Origin: Bradyrhizobium sp. STM 3809
GTDB taxonomy: Bacteria; Pseudomonadota; Alphaproteobacteria; Rhizobiales; Xanthobacteraceae
NCBI RefSeq assembly: GCF_000239795.1
Contig: NZ_CAFJ01000246.1
Location: forward strand, 1-34,586
DNA: 34,586 bases
Direction of reading: 5' to 3'
Below are positions 27,391-34,586 of this stretch, one piece after another. The position numbers and the translations under genes are program-made. The first letter of the stretch is position 1; each line of letters starts with the position of its first letter. The notes beneath the pieces were generated by a model. The model had not been told where the DNA came from and searched no databases. It worked only from the letters and a program-made list of their open reading frames with translations.

Positions 27391-28906
27391 GGCTGTCGAA
27401 CTCGAGAAGTTGCGGACGGGAATTGCCGGATTCGACCAGATTTCGAACGGTGGATTGCCGCTCAATCGAAGCACGCTGGTCGCTGGCACGGCGGGCAGCG
27501 GAAAGACCGTGCTGGCGCTGCAGTTTCTCGTCATGGGCGTGCGCGCCTGCGGCGAGCATGGTGTCTGCGTCACCTTCGAGGAGGCTCCGGCCGACCTGAT
27601 GCGCAACGTCGCCTCGTTCGGCTGGGATTTCGAGGAGATGAACAGGAACGGCCAGATCGCGATCGTCGATGCCACGCCCGAGCAGGGGGAGGAGCTGCTC
27701 GAGGCCGGCAACTACGACCTGTCGGCATTGATGGCCAGGATCGAGAATGCGATCCGCAAGGTCAACGCGAAGCGGGTGGTGTTCGATTCGGTCGGGGCGC
27801 TGTTTCCGCAGTTCTCCGACGCCAATGTGGTGCGGCGCGAACTGCACCGGATCGCCAGCGGACTGCGGCTGCTCGGCGTGACCACGATCATCACCATGGA
27901 GCGCCTCGACGAGGACGGCGGACTGGCGCGTTTCGGCGTCGAGGAGTTCGTGGCCGACAACGTCCTCGTGCTGCGCAACCGGCTCGAGCAGGAGAAGCGC
28001 AGGCGCACCATCGAGATCCTCAAATTTCGCGGCGCCACGCATCAGAAGGGCGAGTACCCGTTCACGGTGGATCACGCCGAGGGCGTCGCGATCATTCCGC
28101 TGTCGTCGATCGAGCTGAAGCAGCGCTCGACCGATATGAGGGTCTCATCCGGCGTGCCCGAGCTCGATCAGATGTGCGGCGGCGGCTTCTATCGGGATTC
28201 CATCATCCTGGTGAGCGGAGCCACCGGTACCGGCAAGACGCTGATGGTGACTCACTATCTCAAGGCCGCGATCGAGCGCGGCGAACGTGCGCTGCTGATC
28301 GCGGCGGAGGAGAGCCGGGAGCAACTGACCCGCAACGCCTCCAACTGGAACGTCGATTTCGATTCGGCCGAGAAGGACGGTCTTCTCCGCATCATCGCGA
28401 GATACCCCGAGACCATGGGTCTGGAGGATCATCAGCTCTACATCCAGCGGGAGATCAACCAGTTTCAGCCGAGCCGGCTGGCGGTCGACAGCCTGTCGGC
28501 GTTCGAACGTGCGGGCTCGCCGAAGTCGTATCGCGAATTCGTCATCGCCCTGACGAGCCACATCAAGAAGGTCGGCATAACCGGTCTCTTCACCAATACG
28601 ACGTCGATGCTGATGGGCGGCGAGTCGATCACCGAGACCCACATCTCCACGATCACCGACATGATCGTGCTGCTGCGCTACGTCGAACTCTACGGCATGA
28701 TGCGGCGGGGCCTGGCGATCCTGAAGATGCGCGGGACCCAGCATGACAAGGACATCCGCGAGTATGTCATCGACGGTCACGGCATGCATCTGGTCGCGAC
28801 CTTCCGCGACGTGCATGGAATTCTGACGGGGGCTCCGACCTACATGTTCGCGCGCGAGCGCGATCATCTTGCGGAGATGTTTGCCAGACCACAAAGCGAG
28901 CTCTAG
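27377..28906 (+). CDS. kaiC: circadian clock ATPase/kinase KaiC
   Basis: KaiC is a hexameric double-domain ATPase with autokinase activity and is the core of the Kai oscillator. The 509-residue product, started at ATG 27377 behind GGAGGAGGGGG, has the CI domain with Walker A GTAGSGKT (37-44) and catalytic Glu68-Glu69. The CII domain has Walker A GATGTGKT (281-288) and Glu311-Glu312. The phosphorylation pair Ser424-Thr425 in THISTITD matches Ser431-Thr432 of Synechococcus KaiC, and Thr419 matches Thr426. An A-loop-like stretch (VHGILTGAPTY) and a short acidic-basic tail follow. Both phosphosites are intact, so it should autophosphorylate. The tail is shorter than the cyanobacterial one, which is where KaiA binds there. 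Confidence 0.97.
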   Translation: MSGTRAVELEKLRTGIAGFDQISNGGLPLNRSTLVAGTAGSGKTVLALQFLVMGVRACGEHGVCVTFEEAPADLMRNVASFGWDFEEMNRNGQIAIVDATPEQGEELLEAGNYDLSALMARIENAIRKVNAKRVVFDSVGALFPQFSDANVVRRELHRIASGLRLLGVTTIITMERLDEDGGLARFGVEEFVADNVLVLRNRLEQEKRRRTIEILKFRGATHQKGEYPFTVDHAEGVAIIPLSSIELKQRSTDMRVSSGVPELDQMCGGGFYRDSIILVSGATGTGKTLMVTHYLKAAIERGERALLIAAEESREQLTRNASNWNVDFDSAEKDGLLRIIARYPETMGLEDHQLYIQREINQFQPSRLAVDSLSAFERAGSPKSYREFVIALTSHIKKVGITGLFTNTTSMLMGGESITETHISTITDMIVLLRYVELYGMMRRGLAILKMRGTQHDKDIREYVIDGHGMHLVATFRDVHGILTGAPTYMFARERDHLAEMFARPQSEL

Positions 28907-28921
28907 GCAGAGGCCGCCCGG

Positions 28922-30721
28922 ATGAACGCACCACTCTACCGACTGCTGGTGATCGGTGACGAATCCGCACTGGTGTTGCCCGCGTTGGCAGGAGGTGATG
29001 ACAGGAAGGCCGCGATCGACCTGAGCCGGGTGGCGACGATCGCCGAGGCCCGGAGCCGGCTCGAAACAGGAGTCTACGACACCATCCTGGTGAACCTGGC
29101 CACCTCCCAGGCGGTCGCGGCTCTTCCGGAGGAATGGCACGCCCTGGCGTCCGCGAGCCCGGTCCTCCTCTACAACCCGGCTGCGGCGGATGCGCGCGGC
29201 GGCGCCGCGACTGCGGCTCGGGCGCTGCCGCTCGTCGCGTCCGCCAACCACGCGGTCCCGGCCGAGGGGCGCCGGCACTTCGGCCAGTTGCTCGAGGCCG
29301 TGCCCGACGCGCTGATCGTCACCAACCAGGACAACGAGGTCGCGTTCGTCAATCGGGCCGCCCATGAGCTGTTCGGCAAGGCGCGCGACGACTTCATCGG
29401 CGAACGCGTGAGCTTCGCGGTGCGCGAAGGCGAGATCTCGGAGATCGAGGTCTATCGCGGCAAGGACGTCCGGCGCTGCGAGCTGCGGGTGTCGCGCTGC
29501 GAATGGGAGGGGTCGCCGGCGCAGCTTCTTCTCATTCAGGACGTGACCGAGCAGAAGCGGCTCAACGAGGAGCTGCGGCAATCCCAGAAGATGGAGGCGG
29601 TGGGAGTGCTCGCCGGCGGGATCGCGCACGACTTCAACAACCTTCTCGTCGTGATGATGGTCTATGCCGAGATGCTGCGCGAGGAATGCCAGGGCGACGA
29701 TCCCCGGCTGCCGGATGTGATGGAGCTCATCAAGGCGGTCGATCGCGGGCGCGATCTGACGCGGCAGCTGCTCGCCTTTTCGCGCAAGCAGCCGGCGACG
29801 CCCACCGTGCTCGATCTTGGCGCCACCTTGTCGGATCTGCAGAAGATGTTCAGCCGGCTCTTGCCCAGCAACATCGACATCGTCACCGATGTCGCGCAGA
29901 GCTGGCCGGTGATCGCGGATCGGGTGCAGGTCGAGCAGCTCATCATGAACCTGGCGCTCAATGCGCGCGATGCGATGCCCTCAGGCGGCCGGCTGACCAT
30001 CGCCGTCGCCAACCGGATCATCCAGCGCAGCGACGAGGGCGTGGAGCCGGGTGACTACGTGATGATGACGGTGACCGATACCGGCATCGGCATTCCTCCC
30101 GATGATCTCGAGCACATCTTCGATCCGTTCTTCACGACGAAGGTGCGCGGCAGCGGCACCGGTCTCGGTCTTGCGACCTGCTACGGCATCGTGAAGCAGG
30201 CGGGCGGCAGCATTGCCGTGACGAGCGCGATCGGCGAGGGGACCCGCTTCGTCGTGCTGCTGCCGCGTGCGAACGAGACGATCAAGACCGAAGCCGCGCC
30301 GGCTCCTGCGGTGAGGGCAGCCCGGGGCGGCGAGCGGATCCTGCTGGTGGAGGACAATTCCCTTGCCCAGCGCGCGACCTCCTCGATGCTGCAGCGCGCC
30401 GGCTACTCGGTTCAATCCATGGCCAATGGCGAAGAGGCGCTGCGCTTTCTTCGCCAATATGCGGACGCGGTAGACCTTGTCCTGAGCGACGTGGTCATGC
30501 CGCAGCTCAGCGGTCCCGAGCTCGCCCGGCAGCTCGCCGTTTCGCACCCGGACCTGCTCATCCTGTTCATGACGGGCTACTCGAACGATCCCATCGTCGC
30601 TGCCGGCGGCGAGCATCGCATCGACGGCCGGCCGACGATCATGAAGCCGTTCAAGCGCGACGAACTGCTGGCCTTCATTGGCGACGCCATCGAGCGCAAG
30701 CGTTCCGCTGAGGCCGGCTGA
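28922..30721 (+). CDS. hybrid histidine kinase of the kai operon
   Basis: The 599-residue protein follows kaiC by 15 bases. Residues 1-110 resemble a receiver (YRLLVIGD) without the phospho-Asp (position reads Asn58 in TILVNLA), a pseudo-receiver. A PAS domain follows (~117-210: [29 protein letters not shown]). The phosphoacceptor His236 is in [11 protein letters not shown], the form typical of family-4 (HWE-less, HDFNN) kinases. The ATPase has its N box at 343-352, DTGIG at 386-390 and GTGLGLA. A C-terminal receiver (~471-592) holds Asp523 and Lys575. No membrane segment is seen. It likely reads the Kai state and passes phosphate on. No DNA-binding partner is next to it. Confidence 0.94.
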   Translation: MNAPLYRLLVIGDESALVLPALAGGDDRKAAIDLSRVATIAEARSRLETGVYDTILVNLATSQAVAALPEEWHALASASPVLLYNPAAADARGGAATAARALPLVASANHAVPAEGRRHFGQLLEAVPDALIVTNQDNEVAFVNRAAHELFGKARDDFIGERVSFAVREGEISEIEVYRGKDVRRCELRVSRCEWEGSPAQLLLIQDVTEQKRLNEELRQSQKMEAVGVLAGGIAHDFNNLLVVMMVYAEMLREECQGDDPRLPDVMELIKAVDRGRDLTRQLLAFSRKQPATPTVLDLGATLSDLQKMFSRLLPSNIDIVTDVAQSWPVIADRVQVEQLIMNLALNARDAMPSGGRLTIAVANRIIQRSDEGVEPGDYVMMTVTDTGIGIPPDDLEHIFDPFFTTKVRGSGTGLGLATCYGIVKQAGGSIAVTSAIGEGTRFVVLLPRANETIKTEAAPAPAVRAARGGERILLVEDNSLAQRATSSMLQRAGYSVQSMANGEEALRFLRQYADAVDLVLSDVVMPQLSGPELARQLAVSHPDLLILFMTGYSNDPIVAAGGEHRIDGRPTIMKPFKRDELLAFIGDAIERKRSAEAG

Positions 30722-30805
30722 CACGACCACCGCGCGCGCCGCGTCCCGGAGCTGCCGTGCCGGCATCCGGCCGGCCGCGCCGATCACGGTCCGGCGTGAG
30801 CCAGC

Positions 30806-30833
30806 AAAAAGCCCGTGCCTTGCGGCACGGGCT
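30806..30833 (-). terminator. rho-independent terminator of the caspase-like gene
   Basis: AGCCCGTGCC, loop TTGC, GGCACGGGCT form a perfect 10-bp stem, followed on the minus strand by TTTTTG. It lies 27 bases beyond the stop at 30860 of the alternative frame and 62 beyond the stop at 30895. Confidence 0.85.
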
Positions 30834-30894
30834 GAAAGGCTTTCCGCTCGGGCGGACCGTCAGCGGCGCAGCGCGCTGCCGAGCACGCCGCCCA

Positions 30895-32322
30895 TCATGC
30901 CGCCGATGAAGGCTGCGCCGGCGGCATTGCCGGCGTTGTCCTGCGGCGGCGGGCTGCGGTAGACGGGCGCGCCCTGCGGGGCGGACCGCCGGCGGCGACG
31001 TTGCCTGCAGGAGGCTTGGCGCGACGCGGCTTTGCCTCGTCGCCGACCGCGGCAGTGGCCGGCGCCGGCTGCGGTTCGGCAAGCAGGGCCTTGTGCTGCA
31101 GCTTGGTCAGGAAGCCGGTCGACGGGTAGCCGCGCGCGGCCTGCCAGCGCTTCATGACGCCGCGAGTCTCGTCGTCGAACACGCCGGTCATCTTCGTATC
31201 GAAGCCGAGGCCGGTCAGGCGGCGCTGCACGTCGCGGCGCTTGGTCTTGTCGAGGCCGATCTGATCCTCGCTGACCTGGGTGCCTTCCTCGGTGAAGGTG
31301 GCGGGGTCGACGCCCTTGCCGACATTGCGCGTCGCCGTGTTCACGGCGCCGCTCTCGATCGAGGCGATGCGGGCCATCGCCAGCGACTTGAACTGTCCGT
31401 TCGGATAGGTCGAGAGGTAGGCGTTGAGCTCTTCCGGCTTGTTGGAGTCCTTCACCGAGCGCCAGAACTCGAGCTCGGCCTCGGCGGCCGTCGGGCTCGC
31501 CGTGGCGGCGGCGGGCGTCGTGCCAGCGGTTGCCGCCGTTGCCGCAGGGGCGGCCGACGGGTTGAGATAGACCGCGCCGATGAGGTTGGTGTGCCCCCAC
31601 GGCAGCTGACCCTTGTTGGTCTCCTCGTTGACCTGGGCGCGCACCGCCGTCATCGCCTGCTGGATCTCCACGCCGGGCTGGGCGATATGCGAGATCAGCG
31701 CGCGGGTGAACGGGCTGTTGGCGCCGGCGTCGCCGTCGAGCGCGGTCTGGCCGGGGCCGGTCGCGAACGCGATCAAGGTGCCTTCGCCCGACTTCATCTC
31801 CGCCAGGCCGGTCTGCACCGACACGCTGCGGGTCGGCGAATTCGACTTGATCTTGGCGGCGAACGGATTGTCGCGGCAGGCATCCAGGAACACCAGCTTG
31901 ACCTTGGCATCGCCCATGGTCTGGTCGAGCGTGACGTCGATGTTGATCGCCGCGCCGAGCTTGACGTCCATCTCCGATTTCAGATCGGCGTCGACCGGCA
32001 GCAGGTAGTTGGTGCCGGAGATCGCGATGCCGTGGCCGGCGTAGTAGAACACCGCGATGTCGGCGCCCTGCGCCTTGCGCCCGAAGTCGAGCAGTTTCTC
32101 GGTCATCTTGTCGCGCGTCAGATTGGTGCCCTCGACGACGTCGAAGCCGACATTGCGCAAGGTGGCTGCCATGGCCTTGGCGTCGACGGGCGGGTTCGGC
32201 AGCGGCATCACGCTCTTGTAGGCGCCGTTGCCGACGACGAAGGCGACCCGGCGGTCGGCCTTGGCCGCCTGGGCGGTCAGCGCCATGCAGAGCAGGGACA
32301 GGGTGATGGTGAGAAAGCGCAT
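30895..32322 (-). CDS. secreted caspase-like (peptidase C14) protein with peptidoglycan-binding-like domain
   Basis: The product has 475 residues from ATG 32322, chosen because MRFLTITLSLLCMALTAQA is a signal peptide and GGGG lies 10 bases before. Residues ~23-255 form a caspase/metacaspase p20-type domain with the dyad His97 (FYYAGHGIAISG) and Cys149 (FLDACRDNPF). A Pro/Ala/Thr linker follows, then a helical stretch and, at ~360-412, a peptidoglycan-binding-like fold (RRDVQRRLTGLGFD, GVFDDETRGVMKRWQ). The current frame ends in a poor Arg/Pro/Ala-rich tail. The other frame over the last ~130 bases encodes a good ending, APVYRSPPPQDNAGNA and a Gly-zipper FIGGMMGGVLGSALRR, stopping at 30860. 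A one-base deletion near 31000, real or an error, is likely. Confidence 0.88.
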   Translation of the reverse strand: MRFLTITLSLLCMALTAQAAKADRRVAFVVGNGAYKSVMPLPNPPVDAKAMAATLRNVGFDVVEGTNLTRDKMTEKLLDFGRKAQGADIAVFYYAGHGIAISGTNYLLPVDADLKSEMDVKLGAAINIDVTLDQTMGDAKVKLVFLDACRDNPFAAKIKSNSPTRSVSVQTGLAEMKSGEGTLIAFATGPGQTALDGDAGANSPFTRALISHIAQPGVEIQQAMTAVRAQVNEETNKGQLPWGHTNLIGAVYLNPSAAPAATAATAGTTPAAATASPTAAEAELEFWRSVKDSNKPEELNAYLSTYPNGQFKSLAMARIASIESGAVNTATRNVGKGVDPATFTEEGTQVSEDQIGLDKTKRRDVQRRLTGLGFDTKMTGVFDDETRGVMKRWQAARGYPSTGFLTKLQHKALLAEPQPAPATAAVGDEAKPRRAKPPAGNVAAGGPPRRARPSTAARRRRTTPAMPPAQPSSAA

Positions 32323-32534
32323 CAGGAGATCCCCCAACGATCAAGCGAAGCGGTCACTGCAGCATTAGTCGCGTATTGGCCCGAAAAGTCTTGTTCCCAA
32401 ACAAAAAATCTCGTTTTCGCCACAATGCAGATTGCGAGTGTTGCGCGAAGCCAACGCCAGACGCGTGTATTCCACGGGTTGCGTGAGGGGCGTCACATCC
32501 GATCAGCGATCAGAGCCGGCAGGGGGCGCCGGCC

Positions 32535-33425
32535 TCAGCTTTGCGACGACGCGTTGACCGCCAGCGGCCGCGGCTGCGGCGGCCGGAGGTTCAGCAGGTT
32601 ACCGGCGAGAATCAGAGCGGCGCCCAGCACGGTGAAGCCGTCGAGGCGCTCGGAATAGACCAGCCAGCCGACGGTCGCGGTCAGCGGCACACGCAGGAAG
32701 TCCATCGGGACCACGATGGTGGCGTCGGCATAGAGCATCGCGCGCGCCATGCAGAAATGCGAGAAGGTGCCGCAGAGGGCGACCAGCACGATCCAGCCCC
32801 AGGCCATGGCCGACGGCCAGGTCCACAGCAGCAGAGTGGGCAGCAGTCCGGCGATGGATTGCACCGCCAGCATCCAGAAGATGATCGAGACGGTCGGCTC
32901 GGTGCGGGTCAGGAACTTGACCAGCGCGATCGAGATGCCGAAGCCGACGGCGGCGCCCAGCGCGATCAGCTGGCCCGGATTGATCGCGCCGGTGTCCGGG
33001 CGCACGATCACGACTACGCCGACCAGCCCGAGCACGATGGCCACGAGCTTGAACAGCGTGATTCGCTCGCCCAGGAACGTGGCGGCGAGCAGGGCGGTCC
33101 AGATCGGCATCGTGAACTCGATCGCGACCACCTGGCCGATCGGGATGAGGGTCAGCGCAAAGAACCAGCCGAGCTGCGCGCCGTAGTGGATCAGGTTGCG
33201 GGCGGCGTGCTGTTTGAGCCGCGTCGTGCGCAACGTCGCGAAGCCGCCGCTGAGGATGATGACCGGCGACAGCATCACGAGGCCGATGAGGCAGCGCAGC
33301 TCCATCAGCTCGAACACGTTGAGCTCGCGCATCGCCTCGCGGCCGGCGACGGCCATCACCAGCATCAGGCTGAGCCAGCCGGTCATCCATAGCGCGGCCA
33401 TCAGTTTCGAAGCGGGGCGAGTCAT
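32535..33425 (-). CDS. DMT-superfamily permease (EamA family)
   Basis: The 296-residue membrane protein has the two-repeat, ten-helix pattern of EamA/RhaT-like drug/metabolite transporters. Each half runs from a Gly/Leu-rich helix to a Pro-containing helix (IPIGQVVAIEFTMPIWTALL, VPMDFLRVPLTATVGWLVYS). ERITLFKLVAIVLGLVGVVV and ERLDGFTVLGAALILAGNLL close each half with the family's loop Glu-Arg. ATG 33425 is chosen because the frame upstream contains no other ATG; Met8 (MAALW) is an alternative. The substrate cannot be predicted. It is on the same strand as the caspase-like gene but separated by ~210 bases with no gene. Confidence 0.9.
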   Translation of the reverse strand: MTRPASKLMAALWMTGWLSLMLVMAVAGREAMRELNVFELMELRCLIGLVMLSPVIILSGGFATLRTTRLKQHAARNLIHYGAQLGWFFALTLIPIGQVVAIEFTMPIWTALLAATFLGERITLFKLVAIVLGLVGVVVIVRPDTGAINPGQLIALGAAVGFGISIALVKFLTRTEPTVSIIFWMLAVQSIAGLLPTLLLWTWPSAMAWGWIVLVALCGTFSHFCMARAMLYADATIVVPMDFLRVPLTATVGWLVYSERLDGFTVLGAALILAGNLLNLRPPQPRPLAVNASSQS

Positions 33426-33618
33426 GCGGCAGGGGAGAGCGAGGCGGGCGGGAGCGGCTGTATCACCTCGCGTGCACAGCAATGCAAATGAAATCAACGG
33501 TGCAGTGCATCAAGGCGGGTGCCGCGACAGCGGCCGCACGGCTCAGAAAATCGTGGAGTGTGCCGGCGTTTCGTCCTAAAGCGACCGCCCGCGAAACAGC
33601 CAAAGGCAGCTTTGACAC

Positions 33619-33840
33619 ATGACCGACCGTGCCGCCTCAGCCGACTTCCTCACCGCCTTTGCCACGGGCTGGCCGGAGCGCGAGCCTCATCTCATGGTGC
33701 TGTCGCTGACCACGCAAAAGGGCGTGCAGGATTTTGCCATGACCCGTGAGCAGGCGCTGCTGATTGCCAAGACCATCAAGCGGACTGCAGCCCAGTTGGC
33801 TCCGGCTCCGTCTGCAGGCCCGGGCGCCAGGCGCGCCTGA
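33619..33840 (+). CDS. small hypothetical protein
   Basis: A 73-residue protein with no signal peptide. Residues ~22-60 look like two strands and a helix (HLMVLSLTTQKGVQDFAMTR, then EQALLIAKTIKRTAAQ). The last ~13 residues are Pro/Ala-rich. AGGCAGC lies 8-14 bases before the ATG. The codon pattern fits the genome. It faces the gene on its right with 6 bases between stops. I do not recognise a family. Confidence 0.6.
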   Translation: MTDRAASADFLTAFATGWPEREPHLMVLSLTTQKGVQDFAMTREQALLIAKTIKRTAAQLAPAPSAGPGARRA

Positions 33841-33846
33841 GCGCGC

Positions 33847-34314
33847 TCACCGCGACAGCGAGATGTTCGCAGCGCGGAACTGGCTGTCGGCGCGGATCGA
33901 CACCGACTGCTTGTTGCCGCGGGTGGCCAGCGCGATGTTGGCATTGAAGCCGGCGGTGGTCGCGACCAGTTGGAAGTTGCCGCCACCGCCGCGTCCCTGC
34001 AGCACGCCGCTGGCGCCGCGGCTGGTCTCGGTCCAGCTGCCGGAGATGGTTGAGCCCTCGGCGACGACATCGGCCTGCAGGCCGAATTTGTACGCGTCGC
34101 TGGCGCAGGTCAGCACCAGGCTCATGCGCGGTCCGGATACGCCGTAGGTCGCCCGGCAGCGGATGCGCTCCGTCGACCCGTCCTCGAGCGCCACGGTGCC
34201 GCTGCCGCCCCAGGTCCCGGCCATGCCGGTGAAGGGGCCGGGATCGGCGCGCCCGGGCGACGCCGCGAAGCCCGCCGCCAAAACGACGGCGGCGGCCGTC
34301 AGCCGCCGCGTCAC
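33847..34314 (-). CDS. hypothetical secreted protein
   Basis: A 155-residue protein whose most plausible start is a GTG at 34314 (VTRRLTAAAVVLAAGFAASP), as it begins a signal peptide and no ATG lies downstream of the previous gene's stop. No ribosome site is visible. The mature part has GMAGTWGGSGTVALEDGSTE, RCRATYGVS, a Cys pair (Cys in RIRCRA and VLTCAS) and a Gly/Ser-rich beta-strand-like end (GVLQGRGGGGNFQLVATTAG). It looks like a small extracytoplasmic beta domain of the kind common in Bradyrhizobium hypotheticals. The gene before it (34337) encodes a protein in a similar style. Function unknown. Confidence 0.7.
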   Translation of the reverse strand: MTRRLTAAAVVLAAGFAASPGRADPGPFTGMAGTWGGSGTVALEDGSTERIRCRATYGVSGPRMSLVLTCASDAYKFGLQADVVAEGSTISGSWTETSRGASGVLQGRGGGGNFQLVATTAGFNANIALATRGNKQSVSIRADSQFRAANISLSR

Positions 34315-34336
34315 GTTCGAAAGAGGAAATGCGCCC

Positions 34337-34586
34337 TTACAGGCGCGACGCCTGCCAGCGCCCGCTGCAGGGGATTCCTGCCGATGCGCCGTTCCATTTT
34401 CCTGAACCGGAATTGCCGCTGAGCTGACCATTCGCATATGCGCCATTGATGGAGACCTTGACCAGGCCTTCGCGCCCAATGGATCCCGAGACGTTGGCGC
34501 CGGCCGCCGAAATCTTACCGTCTGCAACCGTCAGGGTCGAGCTGGCGGTGGGTTCGCAGCTGCCGCTGCTGGTGACAATCGTCACC
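34337..34586 (-). CDS. hypothetical secreted protein, C-terminal part only
   Basis: The frame runs out of the window at 34586, so the N-terminus is missing. The 82 residues visible are Ser/Gly-rich and beta-strand-like: STLTVADGKISAAGANVSGS, EGLVKVSINGAYANGQLSGN, SGSGKWNGASAGIPCSGRW. One Cys near the start of the visible part and one near the end may pair. The GRW/SGSGKW pattern is like families of small extracytoplasmic proteins in Bradyrhizobium (from memory). The next gene starts 22 bases after its stop, so the two probably form an operon. Confidence 0.65.
   Translation of the reverse strand, partial: VTIVTSSGSCEPTASSTLTVADGKISAAGANVSGSIGREGLVKVSINGAYANGQLSGNSGSGKWNGASAGIPCSGRWQASRL

Noticed and set aside
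30860..32344. The whole second frame over the caspase-like gene as a separate protein.
   Set aside because: Only its last ~40 codons look natural; the rest is an Arg/Gly/Pro-rich shadow of the caspase frame.

Overview
The window looks like chromosomal DNA of a GC-rich alphaproteobacterium, most likely a Bradyrhizobium or close relative (Rhodopseudomonas type). This is inferred from the uvrA / ssb / gyrA / coaD / queA / tgt gene set, the Omp25/RopB-like beta-barrel paralogues, the GTTC-N7-GTTC LexA boxes, and the many small palindromic intergenic repeats. No database search was possible. The kai genes would suit a photosynthetic or otherwise phototrophy-related lineage, but that is inference.

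Layout. 1-1.2 kb: two paralogous small secreted proteins, each with its own terminator, then a palindromic repeat. 1.2-6.0 kb: uvrA on the minus strand under a LexA box, a small winged-helix-like protein and an unrecognised membrane protein. 6.1-10.8 kb: five minus-strand beta-barrel outer-membrane protein genes, four of them ending in strong hairpin-T terminators, three of which share almost the same GGCCGGC stem. 11.0-14.0 kb: ssb with its own LexA box, then a divergent aldo/keto reductase / LysR pair. 14.2-25.9 kb: housekeeping genes, namely gyrA, coaD, two cyclophilins, queA, asd (reverse strand), tgt, a small zinc-ribbon protein, cysK and a BrnA-like protein, with several repeat elements between them. 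26.2-30.7 kb: a compact operon of a receiver/KaiA-like protein, KaiB, KaiC and a hybrid histidine kinase. 30.8-34.6 kb: a secreted caspase-like protein, a DMT permease and small hypothetical or secreted proteins.

The main systems of interest are two. First, the four-gene kai operon (26231-30721) has tightly overlapping genes. Its KaiC keeps both Walker A motifs and the Ser-Thr autophosphorylation pair. Its first gene has a degenerate receiver fused to a C-terminal region that resembles the KaiA C-terminal domain. This would be a KaiA-KaiB-KaiC-kinase timing module outside cyanobacteria. Second, asd appears to be preceded by a transcription attenuator. A sigma70-type promoter starts transcription at or next to the AUG of a 23-codon peptide rich in Thr and Lys, both end products of the Asd pathway. 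A terminator and a possible competing antiterminator follow, just before asd.

Other notable points: the tRNA-guanine transglycosylase lacks all four zinc ligands; the queA stop codon lies inside the terminal repeat of a MITE-like element; the caspase-like gene has a probable frameshift near its 3' end; an eight-copy heptamer array lies between gyrA and its convergent neighbour; GyrA has Gln at the quinolone-resistance position; and a degenerate ~14-bp tandem array lies upstream of the zinc-ribbon gene.
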